Shown: positions 48,941 to 59,802 of the stretch, one piece after another
Layout of the letters: each line of letters starts with the position of its first letter
Position numbering within the stretch: position 1 is the first letter of the stretch
Source of the DNA: Acinetobacter suaedae
GTDB taxonomy: Bacteria; Pseudomonadota; Gammaproteobacteria; Pseudomonadales; Moraxellaceae
Assembly: GCF_008630915.1 (NCBI RefSeq)
Contig: NZ_CP043909.1
Coordinates: forward strand, 2,542,001 to 2,606,000
DNA length: 64,000 bases
Reading direction: 5' to 3'
The notes under the pieces: generated by a model
Seen by the model: the letters and a program-made list of their open reading frames with translations, nothing else
Databases searched by the model: none
Told to the model about the DNA's origin: nothing
Program-made: the position numbers and the translations under genes

Positions 48941-49151
48941 TTCATTCTCCTATCGATTTTTTATTTAGAGACGATTGATGTTAGGGGTTTTATATTTCAA
49001 TGTGAACTATCGCTCGTAAGGTGAAATATAAACAGACCTTATATATAAATGAATTGCTTTTTAGGTCATTTTTTTGATTGAAAGCATTCATCATAGTGTA
49101 GAAATGTTCTGTTTCCTCTCTATGATAAAGACCAATAGCACAGATATAAAC

Positions 49152-49178
49152 AAAACGACCACCCTGTTAGAGTGGTCG
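49152..49178 (-). terminator. Terminator of the mechanosensitive-channel-like gene
   Basis: On the minus strand CGACCAC and GTGGTCG flank a 9-nt loop and are followed by TTTTGTTT. Confidence 0.75.
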
Positions 49179-49209
49179 AATTGACTGAAAAAATCAAAGA
49201 TTATTTTTT

Positions 49210-50772
49210 CTATTCATCAGAATTTGGTGAAGTTGGCGGAGTTGGACTCGCTGGATTTACGGGCTTTTGTTGCTCTTGATGTAAAGGATTTGGTTGTTTT
49301 GCTTCATTTTTTGCTTTATCAAGCAAATCAGTCAGCAAACGCTCAGCAGGTTGACGACCACCTAGACCAAACGCCAAAGCAAATGCAACTGCAACTGAAC
49401 CTAAAGTTAAACCAAACGCCAAGTTTACAATCGAGTCAGCAATACCCATTGCTTTTAACCCCATTGCGATCACTAAGCCCATAATGAGGATACGAACTAA
49501 ATTACCTAACCAACGAGAGCTGTTGTATTCACCACGTTGTACAACGTTCGCAACCACATTTGCAAGCCAGAAACCGATCACAAGGATCACAGCACCTAAC
49601 AAAATACTTGCACCGAATTGGATGAACATCGCAATCAGAACGCTCACTTGCTCCAGACCAAGTCGATTTGCAGCTTCAGAAACTGCAAATAGCATTGTGA
49701 AGAATACGATCAAATATCCAATAATATCAGACACACGTGTTTGACCAAGGAAGCGCTGTAAATCCAGCTTCATTGGAACTTCATCAACACCTGCCCCAGA
49801 AATCAGTTCAGCGACTAAACGTCCAACGAAACGAGAAACCACATAAGCTACGATTAAAATCAATGCTGCGGCAATGATTTGTGGTATCGCAAGCATAATG
49901 TCATTCAACATTGCAGTAGCAGGTTGTGAAATAGCTTCTATGCCCAATGCTTCAAAAGCAACAATCAAACTAGTAATGATGATGATGGCAAAAACAAATG
50001 AACCTAAGAATCTAGAAACATTTGAATTTTTAAACAATCCAACTTTTTGTGCTTGTGCTTGTAAGCCAAGACTATTGCTCAAACCTTCCACGATACCGCG
50101 TACAATTTTTGCCAGAATATAACCAACAAAGATGATTACACCCGCAATAAATAGATTTGGTAAATATGAAATCGCATCATTTACCATATTCTGTACAGGA
50201 ATCAACAGGCCAGTTAAGCCCAGAATCGAAAGTACAATCGGTAAAAACAACAATAATACGAGCCAGTAAAAGATCTCACCAATATTACTACTCAGTGAGC
50301 TCACACCCACCTCACTGCTCAGCTTTTCATCCCAATCCGTCTTTGCAAGCACTTTGGTCAAACCTGCTTGCACTAAACGAGCAACAATCCAACCAACGAA
50401 TCCAACAGCAACCGCAGCCAAGAGATTTGGTATATAAGCAAGAACGCGGCCCACCATATTGCTAAAAGGATCACTCACACCACTAATGTTGAGAATATTC
50501 AAAGCGCCGACAACCGCTAGAATCATCACAAACCAGAACACCAGTTTGGATACTAGGCTTTCAATATTAGAAGTGTGTCCTGTTGCAGAAGATAATCGAT
50601 TATTGGTATCTAGCTTTTGTAGCAACTTCTTTACACCAGCAGCAATGACCAATGCTACAATCCAGCCTACTAAGAGAATAACGATTGCAGCTAAAATAGG
50701 CTGGAACTGATCCCAGTAATACATTGCATCAAATCCTCCACGTTGGGAGGGATCTCTAAAAAAATCATTCAT
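49210..50772 (-). CDS. Mechanosensitive ion channel-like protein with repeated TM helices
   Basis: A 520-residue membrane protein. Repeated 40-60 residue units, each with a conserved helix such as ALVIAAGVKKLLQKLD or AVGFVGWIVARLVQAGLTKVL, give about ten membrane segments, and the end LTLGSVAVAFALAFGLGGRQPAERL resembles the pore region of MscS-type channels. The tail is Pro/Ser/Asn-rich. It may release solutes during osmotic downshift; this is inferred from the family. The ATG at 50772 is followed by a standard N-terminal helix. Confidence 0.82.
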   Translation of the reverse strand: MNDFFRDPSQRGGFDAMYYWDQFQPILAAIVILLVGWIVALVIAAGVKKLLQKLDTNNRLSSATGHTSNIESLVSKLVFWFVMILAVVGALNILNISGVSDPFSNMVGRVLAYIPNLLAAVAVGFVGWIVARLVQAGLTKVLAKTDWDEKLSSEVGVSSLSSNIGEIFYWLVLLLFLPIVLSILGLTGLLIPVQNMVNDAISYLPNLFIAGVIIFVGYILAKIVRGIVEGLSNSLGLQAQAQKVGLFKNSNVSRFLGSFVFAIIIITSLIVAFEALGIEAISQPATAMLNDIMLAIPQIIAAALILIVAYVVSRFVGRLVAELISGAGVDEVPMKLDLQRFLGQTRVSDIIGYLIVFFTMLFAVSEAANRLGLEQVSVLIAMFIQFGASILLGAVILVIGFWLANVVANVVQRGEYNSSRWLGNLVRILIMGLVIAMGLKAMGIADSIVNLAFGLTLGSVAVAFALAFGLGGRQPAERLLTDLLDKAKNEAKQPNPLHQEQQKPVNPASPTPPTSPNSDE

Positions 50773-50935
50773 GTTGTTATCCTTATGTCATGTCATGTTT
50801 TACATCTTGTACGATCCACTCATGATCGCCCTACGTGCAAGCGCACAATTTATGGATGCTTTCACCTTAATTTTTGTCTATTTTCCAATCAATGAATCGC
50901 ATCACTAATACAACAAAAAATCCGCAAAATATTGC

Positions 50936-50972
50936 AAAAAAGCCTATTGATTCACACCAATAGGCTTTTTTT
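50936..50972 (-). terminator. Terminator between the 66-aa membrane protein and the channel gene
   Basis: AAAAAAGCCTATTG and CAATAGGCTTTTTT around an 8-nt loop. Both strands have T runs. Confidence 0.85.
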
Positions 50973-51000
50973 TAAGTCAATTTGGTCTATAAATGACTGC

Positions 51001-51201
51001 TTATGCATTTAAAATTACCGACTGCAAATGTGACATAATCACTTGGGCAGTTGGTTTTGCCGAATGATCAGCAACCATAAATACAAGCAGTGCAATCAAA
51101 AAGATTCCCACGATAATCAAGATATAAACTGGCAATCTTCTCTTTTTGGTAATTTCTTCTTTACTCGCCACATGAGGCTGTGGCTTACTAAAATCATGCA
51201 T
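51001..51201 (-). CDS. Small membrane protein (66 aa)
   Basis: One membrane helix (LPVYILIIVGIFLIALLVFMV) follows a basic N-terminus (KEEITKKRR). The frame opens at 51216, but that ATG has no room for a Shine-Dalgarno while the ATG at 51201 has GAGGG eight bases upstream. Function unknown. Confidence 0.65.
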   Translation of the reverse strand: MHDFSKPQPHVASKEEITKKRRLPVYILIIVGIFLIALLVFMVADHSAKPTAQVIMSHLQSVILNA

Positions 51202-51369
51202 GATAGCAGCCCTCATCCTTTTTACTATTCAGCTTTATATTAACAATACTGAATGTAGCATTGTGTGAAGAAGATACGGACTATCGTTGCCTTGATTGCA
51301 GAATTACACTTTTTATTTCAACATACTTTGTATAAAATATAGGCGCTTTAGCAATACTATAAAATAAGC

Positions 51370-51375
51370 TATAAT
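51370..51375 (+). promoter_or_regulatory. Candidate -10 element upstream of the 140-aa gene
   Basis: TATAAT (51370-51375) lies about 30 bp before the ATG at 51407. A convincing -35 is not visible. Confidence 0.35.
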
Positions 51376-51406
51376 ACCCGCCTTCATTTTTACACTGTTC
51401 AGCTTT

Positions 51407-51829
51407 ATGTCCTACAGCCAACAAAGCGTTTCTCTTGAATTGGACACTGATGTTAGCCATCAATGTTTTTTGCATCACACTCGTGATGAGCATTTGATTG
51501 GTATTATTGAATTCAATAAGCCGAGCTATATCCTAAAATGGGGTGATTTGGAGTATTTCCGTCGTCGCACTGATGAATTTTCTGTCATGCCTTTACCTGA
51601 TTGCATCAATGCCATGATTATTGACATACGGAATGTGCAACCTTTTTTAGATAATGAAGTTCCAATTGTACCTTGGCGCTTACTTGAAGAAGACTGCCCA
51701 ATCAGGCTTGTGGTACCGCAGGACCGTTTAGCCCATTATACAGGTGTGTTTGAACCGACATGGTTAACCACTGACATCGATACCGCAATTCAAGAAATTC
51801 GTGAATTTATGGATATGCTTGTTCATTAA
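51407..51829 (+). CDS. Hypothetical protein (140 aa)
   Basis: Not recognised. It is soluble, acidic and holds conserved-looking segments KPSYILKWGDLEYFRRR and VPWRLLEEDCPIRLVVPQD. No signal peptide or membrane helix. It stands alone with its own -10-like element and is convergent with fpr. Confidence 0.6.
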   Translation: MSYSQQSVSLELDTDVSHQCFLHHTRDEHLIGIIEFNKPSYILKWGDLEYFRRRTDEFSVMPLPDCINAMIIDIRNVQPFLDNEVPIVPWRLLEEDCPIRLVVPQDRLAHYTGVFEPTWLTTDIDTAIQEIREFMDMLVH

Positions 51830-51863
51830 CACATATCCTATTCAACTTATTTTTCTCGGTTGG

Positions 51864-52625
51864 TTACCAATAATTCTCAACCGCAATATTCCCCTCTCCA
51901 CGACGATTCATGGTTAGTCCACGCTGTTTTAATGCTTCTTTAGTATCATCAACCATTTGCGGATTGCCACATAACATGACATGGCTACTTTCTGGATTAA
52001 ATTCCAATCCAACAACTTTTTCGAGCTGACCATTGGCAATTAAAATCGGTAATCGATCATGCAATTTAGCGTTTGGATCACGTGTAATAATAGGTACAAA
52101 CTGAAAACCCAAATGCCCTTCACCAAAGGTTGCTGCAATCTCCTGAATACGTTCAACATACGCCAATTCTGAAGCGGTACGAACACTATAAACGAGATTG
52201 ATATGCTGATATTTATTCCACGTTTCAAAATCTTGCAACATCGATAAAAATGGTGCTAACCCCGTACCCGTAGCCAATAACCACAAATCTTTTGGTAATG
52301 GTTGCTGATAACGTGCAAGTGTTAAATAACCATAAGATATCTTTTCAAGATAGAGCTCATCACCTACTTTTAGATGCTGTAAGTTTGAGGTAAATGCGCC
52401 TTCAGGGACAACAATTGAAAAGAACTCTAAGGTTTCATCAAATGGTGATGACACAACTGAATAAGCACGAACCACCAATTCACCATCCACCATTAAACCA
52501 ATACGCGCAAACTGACCTGCGGTAAATTTAAAATGGGCTGGACGGGTCATAGTAAAACTAAATAGAGTATTGGTCCAACGATGAACCGATAAAACTTTTT
52601 CTACGCTAAATTTTTCAATTGACAT
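51864..52625 (-). CDS. fpr: Ferredoxin-NADP reductase
   Basis: The 253-residue flavoenzyme transfers electrons between NADPH and ferredoxin or flavodoxin and helps in oxidative stress and iron-sulfur work. RAYSVVSSP binds FAD, ATGTGLAPFLSML binds NADPH and MLCGNPQMVDD follows; the C-terminus ends in VENYW, which stacks on FAD. The divergent neighbour is a FinR-like LysR gene, the arrangement described for Pseudomonas fpr, so FinR activation under superoxide is likely. Confidence 0.93.
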   Translation of the reverse strand: MSIEKFSVEKVLSVHRWTNTLFSFTMTRPAHFKFTAGQFARIGLMVDGELVVRAYSVVSSPFDETLEFFSIVVPEGAFTSNLQHLKVGDELYLEKISYGYLTLARYQQPLPKDLWLLATGTGLAPFLSMLQDFETWNKYQHINLVYSVRTASELAYVERIQEIAATFGEGHLGFQFVPIITRDPNAKLHDRLPILIANGQLEKVVGLEFNPESSHVMLCGNPQMVDDTKEALKQRGLTMNRRGEGNIAVENYW

Positions 52626-52733
52626 GATTTGAACGTGGCACGAAACAGTGCGCTCATGGTAGCATGATCTGATTATTTATAAATACTCTAGAGTCTCCTA
52701 AATATAGGCTCTCAACACGTTAAGGCTTTTAAC

Positions 52734-53618
52734 ATGCGCATGACATTACGCCAACTGGCTGTTTTCGTGGCGGTCGCTCAAGAAGGAACTGTTACCAAAG
52801 CGAGTGATGCTGTCCGACTTACACAAAGTGCGGCAAGTATGGCTTTAGCTGATTTAGAAGATGGTCTTGGTGCACCATTATTTGATCGTTTGGGTAAACG
52901 ATTACAACTCAATGATTTGGGTAGATTCTTACTTCCTCAGGCTTTAGAAATTTTAGGACGCTGTGAGTCCTTCGAACAAGCGGCAAAGGGTGAGCTTCAA
53001 AGTATTGATCTACGTTTAGGTGCAACCTTAACGATTAGTGACTATTTGATGCCTGATCTGATGGCTGATTTTTTACAGCTTCATCCTCAAGCTCATCTAC
53101 AACTACAAGTTGGTAACACACGCCAGATGATCGAAGCCGTCAATCAATTTCAACTTGATTTAGCCTTAATTGAAGGCTCTTGTCATCTCCCACAGCTCCA
53201 ATGCATCCATTGGCGTAATGATGAACTTGCTGTTTGTTGTGCGCCCGATCACCCTCTTGCACAGTTAAATCGTCCAATCACAGCAACCGATTTTCTAGAT
53301 GTTGAATGGATCTTACGTGAAGAAGGTTCTGGTACCCGTGAAGTATTCGACAATGCAATTTTACAAGACCTACCTGATGCAAATATTCGCTTAACATTGG
53401 GTCACAATGAAGCAATTTTAAAAATTGTTGCAGGTGGTTTAGGTATGACCTGTGTTTCTCGATTGGCCATTGAACCTTTACAGGAAAAAGGACAATTAGT
53501 CATTCTAGACACACCCTACTGGGCGTTAACACGTCCTCTTTACATGCTCGTGCATCGTCAAAAGTATCAGGGACCAGGTTTAAAAGCCTTTTTACAATTC
53601 TGTGAAGATCAGGTTTAA
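52734..53618 (+). CDS. finR: FinR-like LysR-type regulator
   Basis: A 294-residue LysR-type regulator with N-terminal helix-turn-helix (TKASDAVRLTQSAASMALAD) and a periplasmic-binding-like effector domain. Divergent from fpr with a 108-bp gap, like Pseudomonas finR, which activates fpr. No clean T-N11-A box was picked out in the gap. The stop codon lies inside a 30-bp perfect palindrome. Confidence 0.85.
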   Translation: MRMTLRQLAVFVAVAQEGTVTKASDAVRLTQSAASMALADLEDGLGAPLFDRLGKRLQLNDLGRFLLPQALEILGRCESFEQAAKGELQSIDLRLGATLTISDYLMPDLMADFLQLHPQAHLQLQVGNTRQMIEAVNQFQLDLALIEGSCHLPQLQCIHWRNDELAVCCAPDHPLAQLNRPITATDFLDVEWILREEGSGTREVFDNAILQDLPDANIRLTLGHNEAILKIVAGGLGMTCVSRLAIEPLQEKGQLVILDTPYWALTRPLYMLVHRQKYQGPGLKAFLQFCEDQV

Positions 53619-53631
53619 ACCTGATCTTCAC
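53602..53631. terminator. 30-bp perfect palindrome at the finR stop codon
   Basis: GTGAAGATCAGGTTT and its exact complement meet at the finR stop (TAA, 53616-53618). No T run follows, so it may be a transcript end structure or a site for a dimeric protein. Confidence 0.5.
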
Positions 53632-53651
53632 CATTCCATCAATAAAATTAT

Positions 53652-53945
53652 TTAACGTCGAAAATTTGATAATAGTTCGCTTGTAATTGCTTTATTATGA
53701 TTCGCTATTTTAGTTTTCTTGGTTTTTGCAGGGTTAGGGTCAACACGCTCAATTTGTACCGCTTTAAATTTGCCTTGGTTTTCGACCACAGCAAACTTCA
53801 CTTTTTCATTTCGTTTCGGTTCACCTTCTGCTGACGGGAAATCTGAAATATGAAAAAAGACATCACCCTCAGTTGTACCAATAAAACCGAATCCTTTATC
53901 AGGATTATATTGCTTCACTTTTCCTTGATAGAAATCTTGTTTCAT
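53652..53945 (-). CDS. Cold-shock-domain protein with basic tail (97 aa)
   Basis: The cold-shock OB fold is clear: GKVKQYNPDKGFGFIG (RNP1) and DVFFHISDFP (RNP2), residues about 8-35. After residue 70 a lysine-rich tail (AKTKKTKIANHNKAI) replaces the membrane DUF1294 domain that often follows this type of domain. It probably binds RNA or single-stranded DNA. The start ATG at 53945 has AGGGG eight bases upstream; the upstream GTG at 53948 is less likely. Confidence 0.82.
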   Translation of the reverse strand: MKQDFYQGKVKQYNPDKGFGFIGTTEGDVFFHISDFPSAEGEPKRNEKVKFAVVENQGKFKAVQIERVDPNPAKTKKTKIANHNKAITSELLSNFRR

Positions 53946-53994
53946 CACATTTACCCCTACTTTACCAAGCCATTGCCCATAGTATATAGAAAAT

Positions 53995-54048
53995 AAAAAG
54001 AGACTTTAGACCTCTCATAAAATTTATGATGTCATCCAGTCTCTTTTT
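53995..54048 (-). terminator. Terminator of upp
   Basis: AAAAAGAGACT and AGTCTCTTTTT enclose an inner CATAAA/TTTATG hairpin, downstream of upp on the minus strand. Confidence 0.75.
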
Positions 54049-54064
54049 ATAATAATTTTAATGC

Positions 54065-54700
54065 TTAATCTTTTTGGACACTACCAAAAATCTTATCGCC
54101 AGCATCTCCTAAACCTGGAACGATATAGCCTTCCTCATTCAACCCCTGATCAATTGAAGCTGTATAAAGACGTACATCAGGATGGGCTGCTTCAACTTTA
54201 GCAATACCCTCAGGTGCTGCAACCAAAACCATCACACGAATATCTTTACAGCCACTTGCTTTCAAAACATCAATCGCAGCAATCAACGAATTCCCAGTTG
54301 CAAGCATAGGATCGATAATCATGGCCAAACGATTTGCAACATCAGGAACGAGTTTCTTGTAATAGGTACGCACTTCTAGAGTTTCTTCATCTCGCTCTAA
54401 ACCCAATACACTGACTTTAGCACTTGGAATCAGATTTAAAACACCTTCAAGCATACCAATGCCTGCACGCAAAATTGGAACAATGGTAATTTTCTTTCCA
54501 GCAATGCGCTGTGTAGCAACTTTCCCTGCCCACCCATCAATTTCATGATCAACAACGGGTAAATCCTTTGTCGCCTCATAGGTCAATAACATTGTGACCT
54601 CTTGTGCCAATTCACGAAAGTTCTTGGTGCTGATGTCTGAACGACGTAATAAACCAAGTTTATGGCGAATAAGCGGATGACGAATTTCTTGGATCGACAC
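54065..54700 (-). CDS. upp: Uracil phosphoribosyltransferase
   Basis: Upp makes UMP from uracil and PRPP in pyrimidine salvage. The 211-residue protein has [14 protein letters not shown] at the start, the PRPP loop [11 protein letters not shown] and the C-terminal [15 protein letters not shown] uracil-binding loop. The frame is open to 54775, adding 25 unrelated residues; the GTG at 54700 gives the standard N-terminus ([14 protein letters not shown]) with AGG nine bases upstream. Confidence 0.95.
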   Translation of the reverse strand: MSIQEIRHPLIRHKLGLLRRSDISTKNFRELAQEVTMLLTYEATKDLPVVDHEIDGWAGKVATQRIAGKKITIVPILRAGIGMLEGVLNLIPSAKVSVLGLERDEETLEVRTYYKKLVPDVANRLAMIIDPMLATGNSLIAAIDVLKASGCKDIRVMVLVAAPEGIAKVEAAHPDVRLYTASIDQGLNEEGYIVPGLGDAGDKIFGSVQKD

Positions 54701-54761
54701 GAGTAAGTACCTAGCTAATATAAATCTTCGACTATTATAAAGTGTTTTTTTACTATTCAAT

Positions 54762-54791
54762 AAAAAAGCCCCCAATTTTGGAGGCTTTTTT
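54762..54791 (-). terminator. Terminator of the nuo operon
   Basis: AAAAAAGCC...GGCTTTTTT with a near-complete GC arm (one mismatch) just after nuoN, followed on the minus strand by a T run. Confidence 0.8.
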
Positions 54792-54806
54792 GTACAAATC
54801 AGACCA

Positions 54807-56303
54807 TTAGTGCTGTTGCGACATCATAAAATGCAATGGAGACAGAATTTCTGCTTTCAATGCTAAGTTAATCATCGGATCCGGGTACACCCCCAAGAAT
54901 AAGACTAATAATGCAGCACCAAGTACCATGATACCACCGACCTTAGTTCCCCAATGTGCGTCAGCATCAATACGAGGTACATCTGGTGGTGTCATATACA
55001 TGACAACCATCACACGAAGGTAATAATATAAACCAATACCACTACCCACAACGATCATCGCTGCAAGGAACCAATGTTGAGTTGTGACTGCTGCCAACAC
55101 CACCAAGAACTTACCGATAAAGCCAGCAGTTAATGGAATACCAGCAAGAGACAACATCATTACGGTTAATGTTGCAGTCAAAATTGGACGACGCCAGAAT
55201 AAACCACGATAGTCGGCAAGACTTTGTGCTTCATCGACGTTGTTATAAGGACTCGACATCAATGCAACTGCACCAAATGCGCCGATGGTCGTCAATACAT
55301 AAGTAATGACATAGACACTCACACTACCCAAACTCGCATAGGTCATACTGATTAAAGCAATCAATAAATAACCAAAGTGTGCAATCGATGAATAACCCAA
55401 GATACGTTTCAAATTAACTTGACGCACTGCAAGCAAGTTACCCACCACGATCGACAATACTGCAAGAATTGTCAAAATCGTAACCAGTGATTGCTCTAAA
55501 ATTGCCCCTGAAGTCAACAAGTAACGAACAAATAAACCAACTGTTGCCACCTTCGCAGCAGTTGCCAAGAAAGTTGCCATTGGTGCTGGTGCACCTGCAT
55601 ACACATCTGGCGTCCATTTATGGAAAGGTGCAAGAGAAAGTTTGAATGCCACAGCAAAGATAATTAATGCTAGGCCCAATAACACCATCGGTTGATCAAT
55701 TACAGCGAATAAATTCTGTACTGAATCATAGAATGATAACGAGCCAGTATAAGCATAGATATATGCTATACCCATCAACAACATCGCAGATGCTGTTGCT
55801 GAAAGCACAAGATATTTAATACCAGCTTCCAAAGAATGACTACGTTGATAGGTATAAGCCAACATGCCATAAATCGGAATAGACATGAGTTCAAGGCTGA
55901 TAAAGAAAGCTGCATAATGTGAACTAGCCACCATCAGCATCGCACCAGCGACTGAAGATAGCAACAAGATATAAAGCTCTTCACGATTGTCTTTATAGGT
56001 CTCAATATAGGCATGAGACAACGTGCAACATGCTAAAGCAGCAATCAAAATCAAGAATTGATAGAGCATGGTAAATGGATCAACCATAAACATGCCCATC
56101 ACATTTACTGGAGCAAAACTTCCAGTAAACATGGTATACGCAATTAAAATTGCAGCAAGGTTTAAACCGACAACCGAAGTTGTCGCAATTAAATTGTGGT
56201 TTCGCTTGATCGCAATCAACAACATCACAACGATTGCAGTCAATGCGACAATCATTACGGGTGCCAGTGGCATAAGCTCAGAAAAAGAAAGTGTGAAGTT
56301 CAT
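54807..56303 (-). CDS. nuoN: NADH-quinone oxidoreductase subunit N
   Basis: A 498-residue antiporter-like subunit of respiratory complex I with about 14 helices, translocating protons in the membrane arm. [20 protein letters not shown] and the helix [11 protein letters not shown], with its conserved lysine, are typical. Last gene of the operon, 3 bp after nuoM, with a terminator directly downstream. Confidence 0.96.
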   Translation of the reverse strand: MNFTLSFSELMPLAPVMIVALTAIVVMLLIAIKRNHNLIATTSVVGLNLAAILIAYTMFTGSFAPVNVMGMFMVDPFTMLYQFLILIAALACCTLSHAYIETYKDNREELYILLLSSVAGAMLMVASSHYAAFFISLELMSIPIYGMLAYTYQRSHSLEAGIKYLVLSATASAMLLMGIAYIYAYTGSLSFYDSVQNLFAVIDQPMVLLGLALIIFAVAFKLSLAPFHKWTPDVYAGAPAPMATFLATAAKVATVGLFVRYLLTSGAILEQSLVTILTILAVLSIVVGNLLAVRQVNLKRILGYSSIAHFGYLLIALISMTYASLGSVSVYVITYVLTTIGAFGAVALMSSPYNNVDEAQSLADYRGLFWRRPILTATLTVMMLSLAGIPLTAGFIGKFLVVLAAVTTQHWFLAAMIVVGSGIGLYYYLRVMVVMYMTPPDVPRIDADAHWGTKVGGIMVLGAALLVLFLGVYPDPMINLALKAEILSPLHFMMSQQH

Positions 56304-56306
56304 GAT

Positions 56307-57905
56307 TTATTGCATCTCCACATGTTCAAGTTGAGTTGCTGTCTGTTGAACGACTTCAACAACTTCTTGTACTGGCATATAACTATTTACAATCCACTGC
56401 ATACTTGATTGTGAAACATCCAAGAATGTTTGAGGGTAAATACCTAACCAAACCAAACCAACTGCGCATAGCATTAAAATACTAACTTCACGAGCAGATA
56501 GATCTTTTAGAGGACTGGTATAGTGCTGCTGCTGTTCTGGATTCGGTACACCAAAAAGTGCTTTATGAATCAGAATCAAACCATATAGACCAGCAAATAC
56601 CAAGCTCACAGCGGCAATGATAGTGAAAGTCGGATAGGTATTGAATGAACCCATCAAGATTAGGAACTCACCAATAAAGTTACCTAGACCTGGTACACCA
56701 ACAAGTGCTGCAACAAAGAACATTAAGAAGAATGGCAAGTATTGCAGTTGACCACGAAGACCACCCATCAAACGTAAATCACGGGTATGTAAACGCTCAT
56801 AAACTTGACCAGACATAATGAACAATGCAGCAGATGATAAACCATGTGCCAACATCATGATCATCAAGCCTTGGAAAGTCAGAATATTACCTGCATAAAT
56901 CGCAAGTAAAATGAAACCCATGTGCGAAATAGACGTATACGCAAGTAAACGTTTCATATCAGTTTGCTGGTATGCAAGGAATGCACCGTAGAAAATACCA
57001 ATCAAACCCAGAATAATTGCAAAATCAGCAAACTGTGCCGATGCTGCTGGGAAGAATGGAATGACAAAACGAAGCAAACCATAAGCCGCTGTTTTAATCA
57101 AAATACCTGCTAAATCCACCGAACCCGCTGTTGGTGCTTGCGCATGTGCATCAGGTAACCAACCGTGTAATGGGAATACTGGCAATTTCACAGCAAAACC
57201 AATGAAGAAACATAACATGAAGGCGTATGCCACTTCAGGCGGTAAACGATGTGCTACAGCCATAAGGTAGTTATAATCAAAACCAATCATGCCTGTCATC
57301 ATGTATCCATAAACCACAAGGCCTAGGATACCGATCAACATAATTAAACCGGCAATTTGGGTATATAAGAAGAACTTAGTTGCAGCGTAAACACGCGAAC
57401 GACCATTCGAACCTTTATGCCCCCATAACGCAATCAAGAAATAGATTGGTACGAGCATCATCTCCCAGAAGAAGAAGAATAAGAACAAGTCAATCGCTAA
57501 GAATACACCGATCACCCCACCTAAACTCCAAAGGAGGTTTAAGTGGAAGAAACCAACATTCTTTTGAATCTCACCCCAAGAGCAACCTACAGCAAGCACA
57601 CCAAGTAACGCTGTTAATAACACCATCAGTAGTGATAAACCATCTACTGCAAGGTGAATGCTAATACCTAAGGTTTGAATCCAAGGAAGATAAAACTCTG
57701 CAGCCCATGATGGCGTTTGGCCACCCATACTGTAGCTGAAAGTACCATTTTGCCAGAGAGCTATACCCAAACCAAAGGTGATGAGCATACCAATTAAGGC
57801 AATCCAACGCGGTAATTGTTGGTCGAATTTATCAACCAACCAACAAATGAAACCAGCAATGAAAGGAACTAAAATCAGTGCGGGTAAAATTAAATTGTTT
57901 TCCAT
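56307..57905 (-). CDS. nuoM: NADH-quinone oxidoreductase subunit M
   Basis: A 532-residue antiporter-like membrane subunit with GWLPDAHAQAPTAGSVDLAG (the conserved loop) and ISHMGFILLAIYAG. The frame is open to a TTG at 57920; the ATG at 57905, one base after the nuoL stop, has GGGGA in front and gives the usual start (MENNLILPALILV). Confidence 0.96.
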   Translation of the reverse strand: MENNLILPALILVPFIAGFICWLVDKFDQQLPRWIALIGMLITFGLGIALWQNGTFSYSMGGQTPSWAAEFYLPWIQTLGISIHLAVDGLSLLMVLLTALLGVLAVGCSWGEIQKNVGFFHLNLLWSLGGVIGVFLAIDLFLFFFFWEMMLVPIYFLIALWGHKGSNGRSRVYAATKFFLYTQIAGLIMLIGILGLVVYGYMMTGMIGFDYNYLMAVAHRLPPEVAYAFMLCFFIGFAVKLPVFPLHGWLPDAHAQAPTAGSVDLAGILIKTAAYGLLRFVIPFFPAASAQFADFAIILGLIGIFYGAFLAYQQTDMKRLLAYTSISHMGFILLAIYAGNILTFQGLMIMMLAHGLSSAALFIMSGQVYERLHTRDLRLMGGLRGQLQYLPFFLMFFVAALVGVPGLGNFIGEFLILMGSFNTYPTFTIIAAVSLVFAGLYGLILIHKALFGVPNPEQQQHYTSPLKDLSAREVSILMLCAVGLVWLGIYPQTFLDVSQSSMQWIVNSYMPVQEVVEVVQQTATQLEHVEMQ

Positions 57906-57906
57906 T

Positions 57907-59802
57907 TTATTTCCCCACAACCTGAATCACGATCAAGATCATCAACAACACCACGATACCGAGTGACATGCTTGATGCGTATTCACGCAATGAACCTGTT
58001 TGACGTGCGCTTGTAAAGCTATTACCGCCCTTCACAATCGCAGGCAATACTAACCATAAACCATCAACAGGATCACGACCTAAGATTTTTGCAATAAACA
58101 AATATGGTTTTACAAACACGATGTCATATAAAGCATCAAAACCAAATGCTGTACGGCAGATATGCGCTAAACCTGCACCCAAAGAACTTTGAGCAAACGA
58201 CTTGACAGCACCATAAGCAAAAGCAAACAGGAAAATACCAACGGCCAAGCCAGCCAATGCAATACCAACTGCTTTTAATTCAACACCATGTTGTAAATGT
58301 GCTAAAGCATCAGTCATAACAAACGCAGGGATACCTGCTTGATTTAAAATGCCGATAACTGGCGCTTGTAATAACGCACCAACACCTGTTGAAAGTACAG
58401 CAAGAATCGCAAGTGGAGCCCAGTAAGTTGCACCTTTGATTGGATGATATGCCGTCTTTTCTTCACCAAAGAATACGATCCAAATTAAACGGAAGGTATA
58501 GATAGAGGTTAAGAAAGCACCAGCAACACCAACCCAGAACAACGTACCGAAGGTTTCAATACCTGTAGTATGACCATGCGCCCAAACTTGCCACAAGATC
58601 GCATCTTTCGAGAAGAAGCCAACGGTCAAGAATGGAATCGCAGCTAAGGCACCGCCACCAATCGCGAAGCAAGCAAATAAGAATTTGTTATGCTTGAATA
58701 GACCACCCATCTTGAAAATGTTTTGTTCATGATGGTACGCCAAAATGACAGCACCTGAAGACAAGAACAATAACGCTTTAAAGAATGCGTGAGTCAACAT
58801 ATGGAACAAACCAGCTTGGTACGCTTCAGCACCCACTGCCATAAACATATAACCGAGCTGACTCATGGTTGAGTAAGCCAAGATACGTTTGATATCGGTT
58901 TGAACTAATGCAGCAAAACCAGCAACCAATAACGTCACAGCACCTGTAATGGAAATGAATTGCATTACTTCTGGTGCCATCTCCATTACAGAGAACATAC
59001 GGCAGCATAAGTACACACCCGCTGTAACCATCGTTGCAGCGTGGATCAATGCCGATACTGGTGTCGGACCAGCCATCGCATCTGCTAACCAAGTTTGTAA
59101 TGGAATTTGTGCTGATTTACCTGCCGCGCCCAAGAACAACATCAATGCTGTCCAGATCGACAATGATGAGCTTTGTGTCATTACAGTTGCTGCATTTTCA
59201 ACAATGTACTGAGTATTCAAAGTACCAAATTGTTGATAGAGCAAGAACAATGCGATGAGTAAAAATACATCACCTACACGTGTTACTGTAAATGCCTTGA
59301 TTGCTGCCCAACCATTTGCAGGATTTGAGTAGTAGAAACCAATCAGTAAGTAAGAGCACAGACCTACACCTTCCCACCCCAAGAACAATAACGCCAAGTT
59401 ATCGCCCAATACCAACAACAACATGCTGGCAACAAATAGGTTAAAGTAAGAGAAGAAACGGGCGTAATCTTCTTCACCACGCATATACCAAGATGCGAAG
59501 ATATGAATCAGAAAGCCGACCCCAGTCACCATTCCCATCATAATGAGAGAAAGACCATCTAGCTGTAAGCTAATACCCGGTGCGAAACCACCGACATTAA
59601 ACCATGTCCATAAATGCTGAACGAAAACGGTATCACCGCTATTGGTAAATGCCAATCCTGCAATTAATGCAAATACAGCAGATAAACCAACTGAACCAAC
59701 ACCAATAATCGCTGCAACATTTTCAGAAAGTTTATTACGACCCGCTGCTAAAAGGATAAAACCAATGAGCGGAAATAAAATGGTTAAATATAAAGTACTC
59801 AT
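57907..59802 (-). CDS. nuoL: NADH-quinone oxidoreductase subunit L
   Basis: A 631-residue distal antiporter-like subunit of complex [24 protein letters not shown] and the lateral-helix region near the C-terminus, with a final membrane helix ([18 protein letters not shown]), are as in other NuoL proteins. It overlaps nuoK by 4 bp and nuoM follows. Confidence 0.96.
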   Translation of the reverse strand: MSTLYLTILFPLIGFILLAAGRNKLSENVAAIIGVGSVGLSAVFALIAGLAFTNSGDTVFVQHLWTWFNVGGFAPGISLQLDGLSLIMMGMVTGVGFLIHIFASWYMRGEEDYARFFSYFNLFVASMLLLVLGDNLALLFLGWEGVGLCSYLLIGFYYSNPANGWAAIKAFTVTRVGDVFLLIALFLLYQQFGTLNTQYIVENAATVMTQSSSLSIWTALMLFLGAAGKSAQIPLQTWLADAMAGPTPVSALIHAATMVTAGVYLCCRMFSVMEMAPEVMQFISITGAVTLLVAGFAALVQTDIKRILAYSTMSQLGYMFMAVGAEAYQAGLFHMLTHAFFKALLFLSSGAVILAYHHEQNIFKMGGLFKHNKFLFACFAIGGGALAAIPFLTVGFFSKDAILWQVWAHGHTTGIETFGTLFWVGVAGAFLTSIYTFRLIWIVFFGEEKTAYHPIKGATYWAPLAILAVLSTGVGALLQAPVIGILNQAGIPAFVMTDALAHLQHGVELKAVGIALAGLAVGIFLFAFAYGAVKSFAQSSLGAGLAHICRTAFGFDALYDIVFVKPYLFIAKILGRDPVDGLWLVLPAIVKGGNSFTSARQTGSLREYASSMSLGIVVLLMILIVIQVVGK

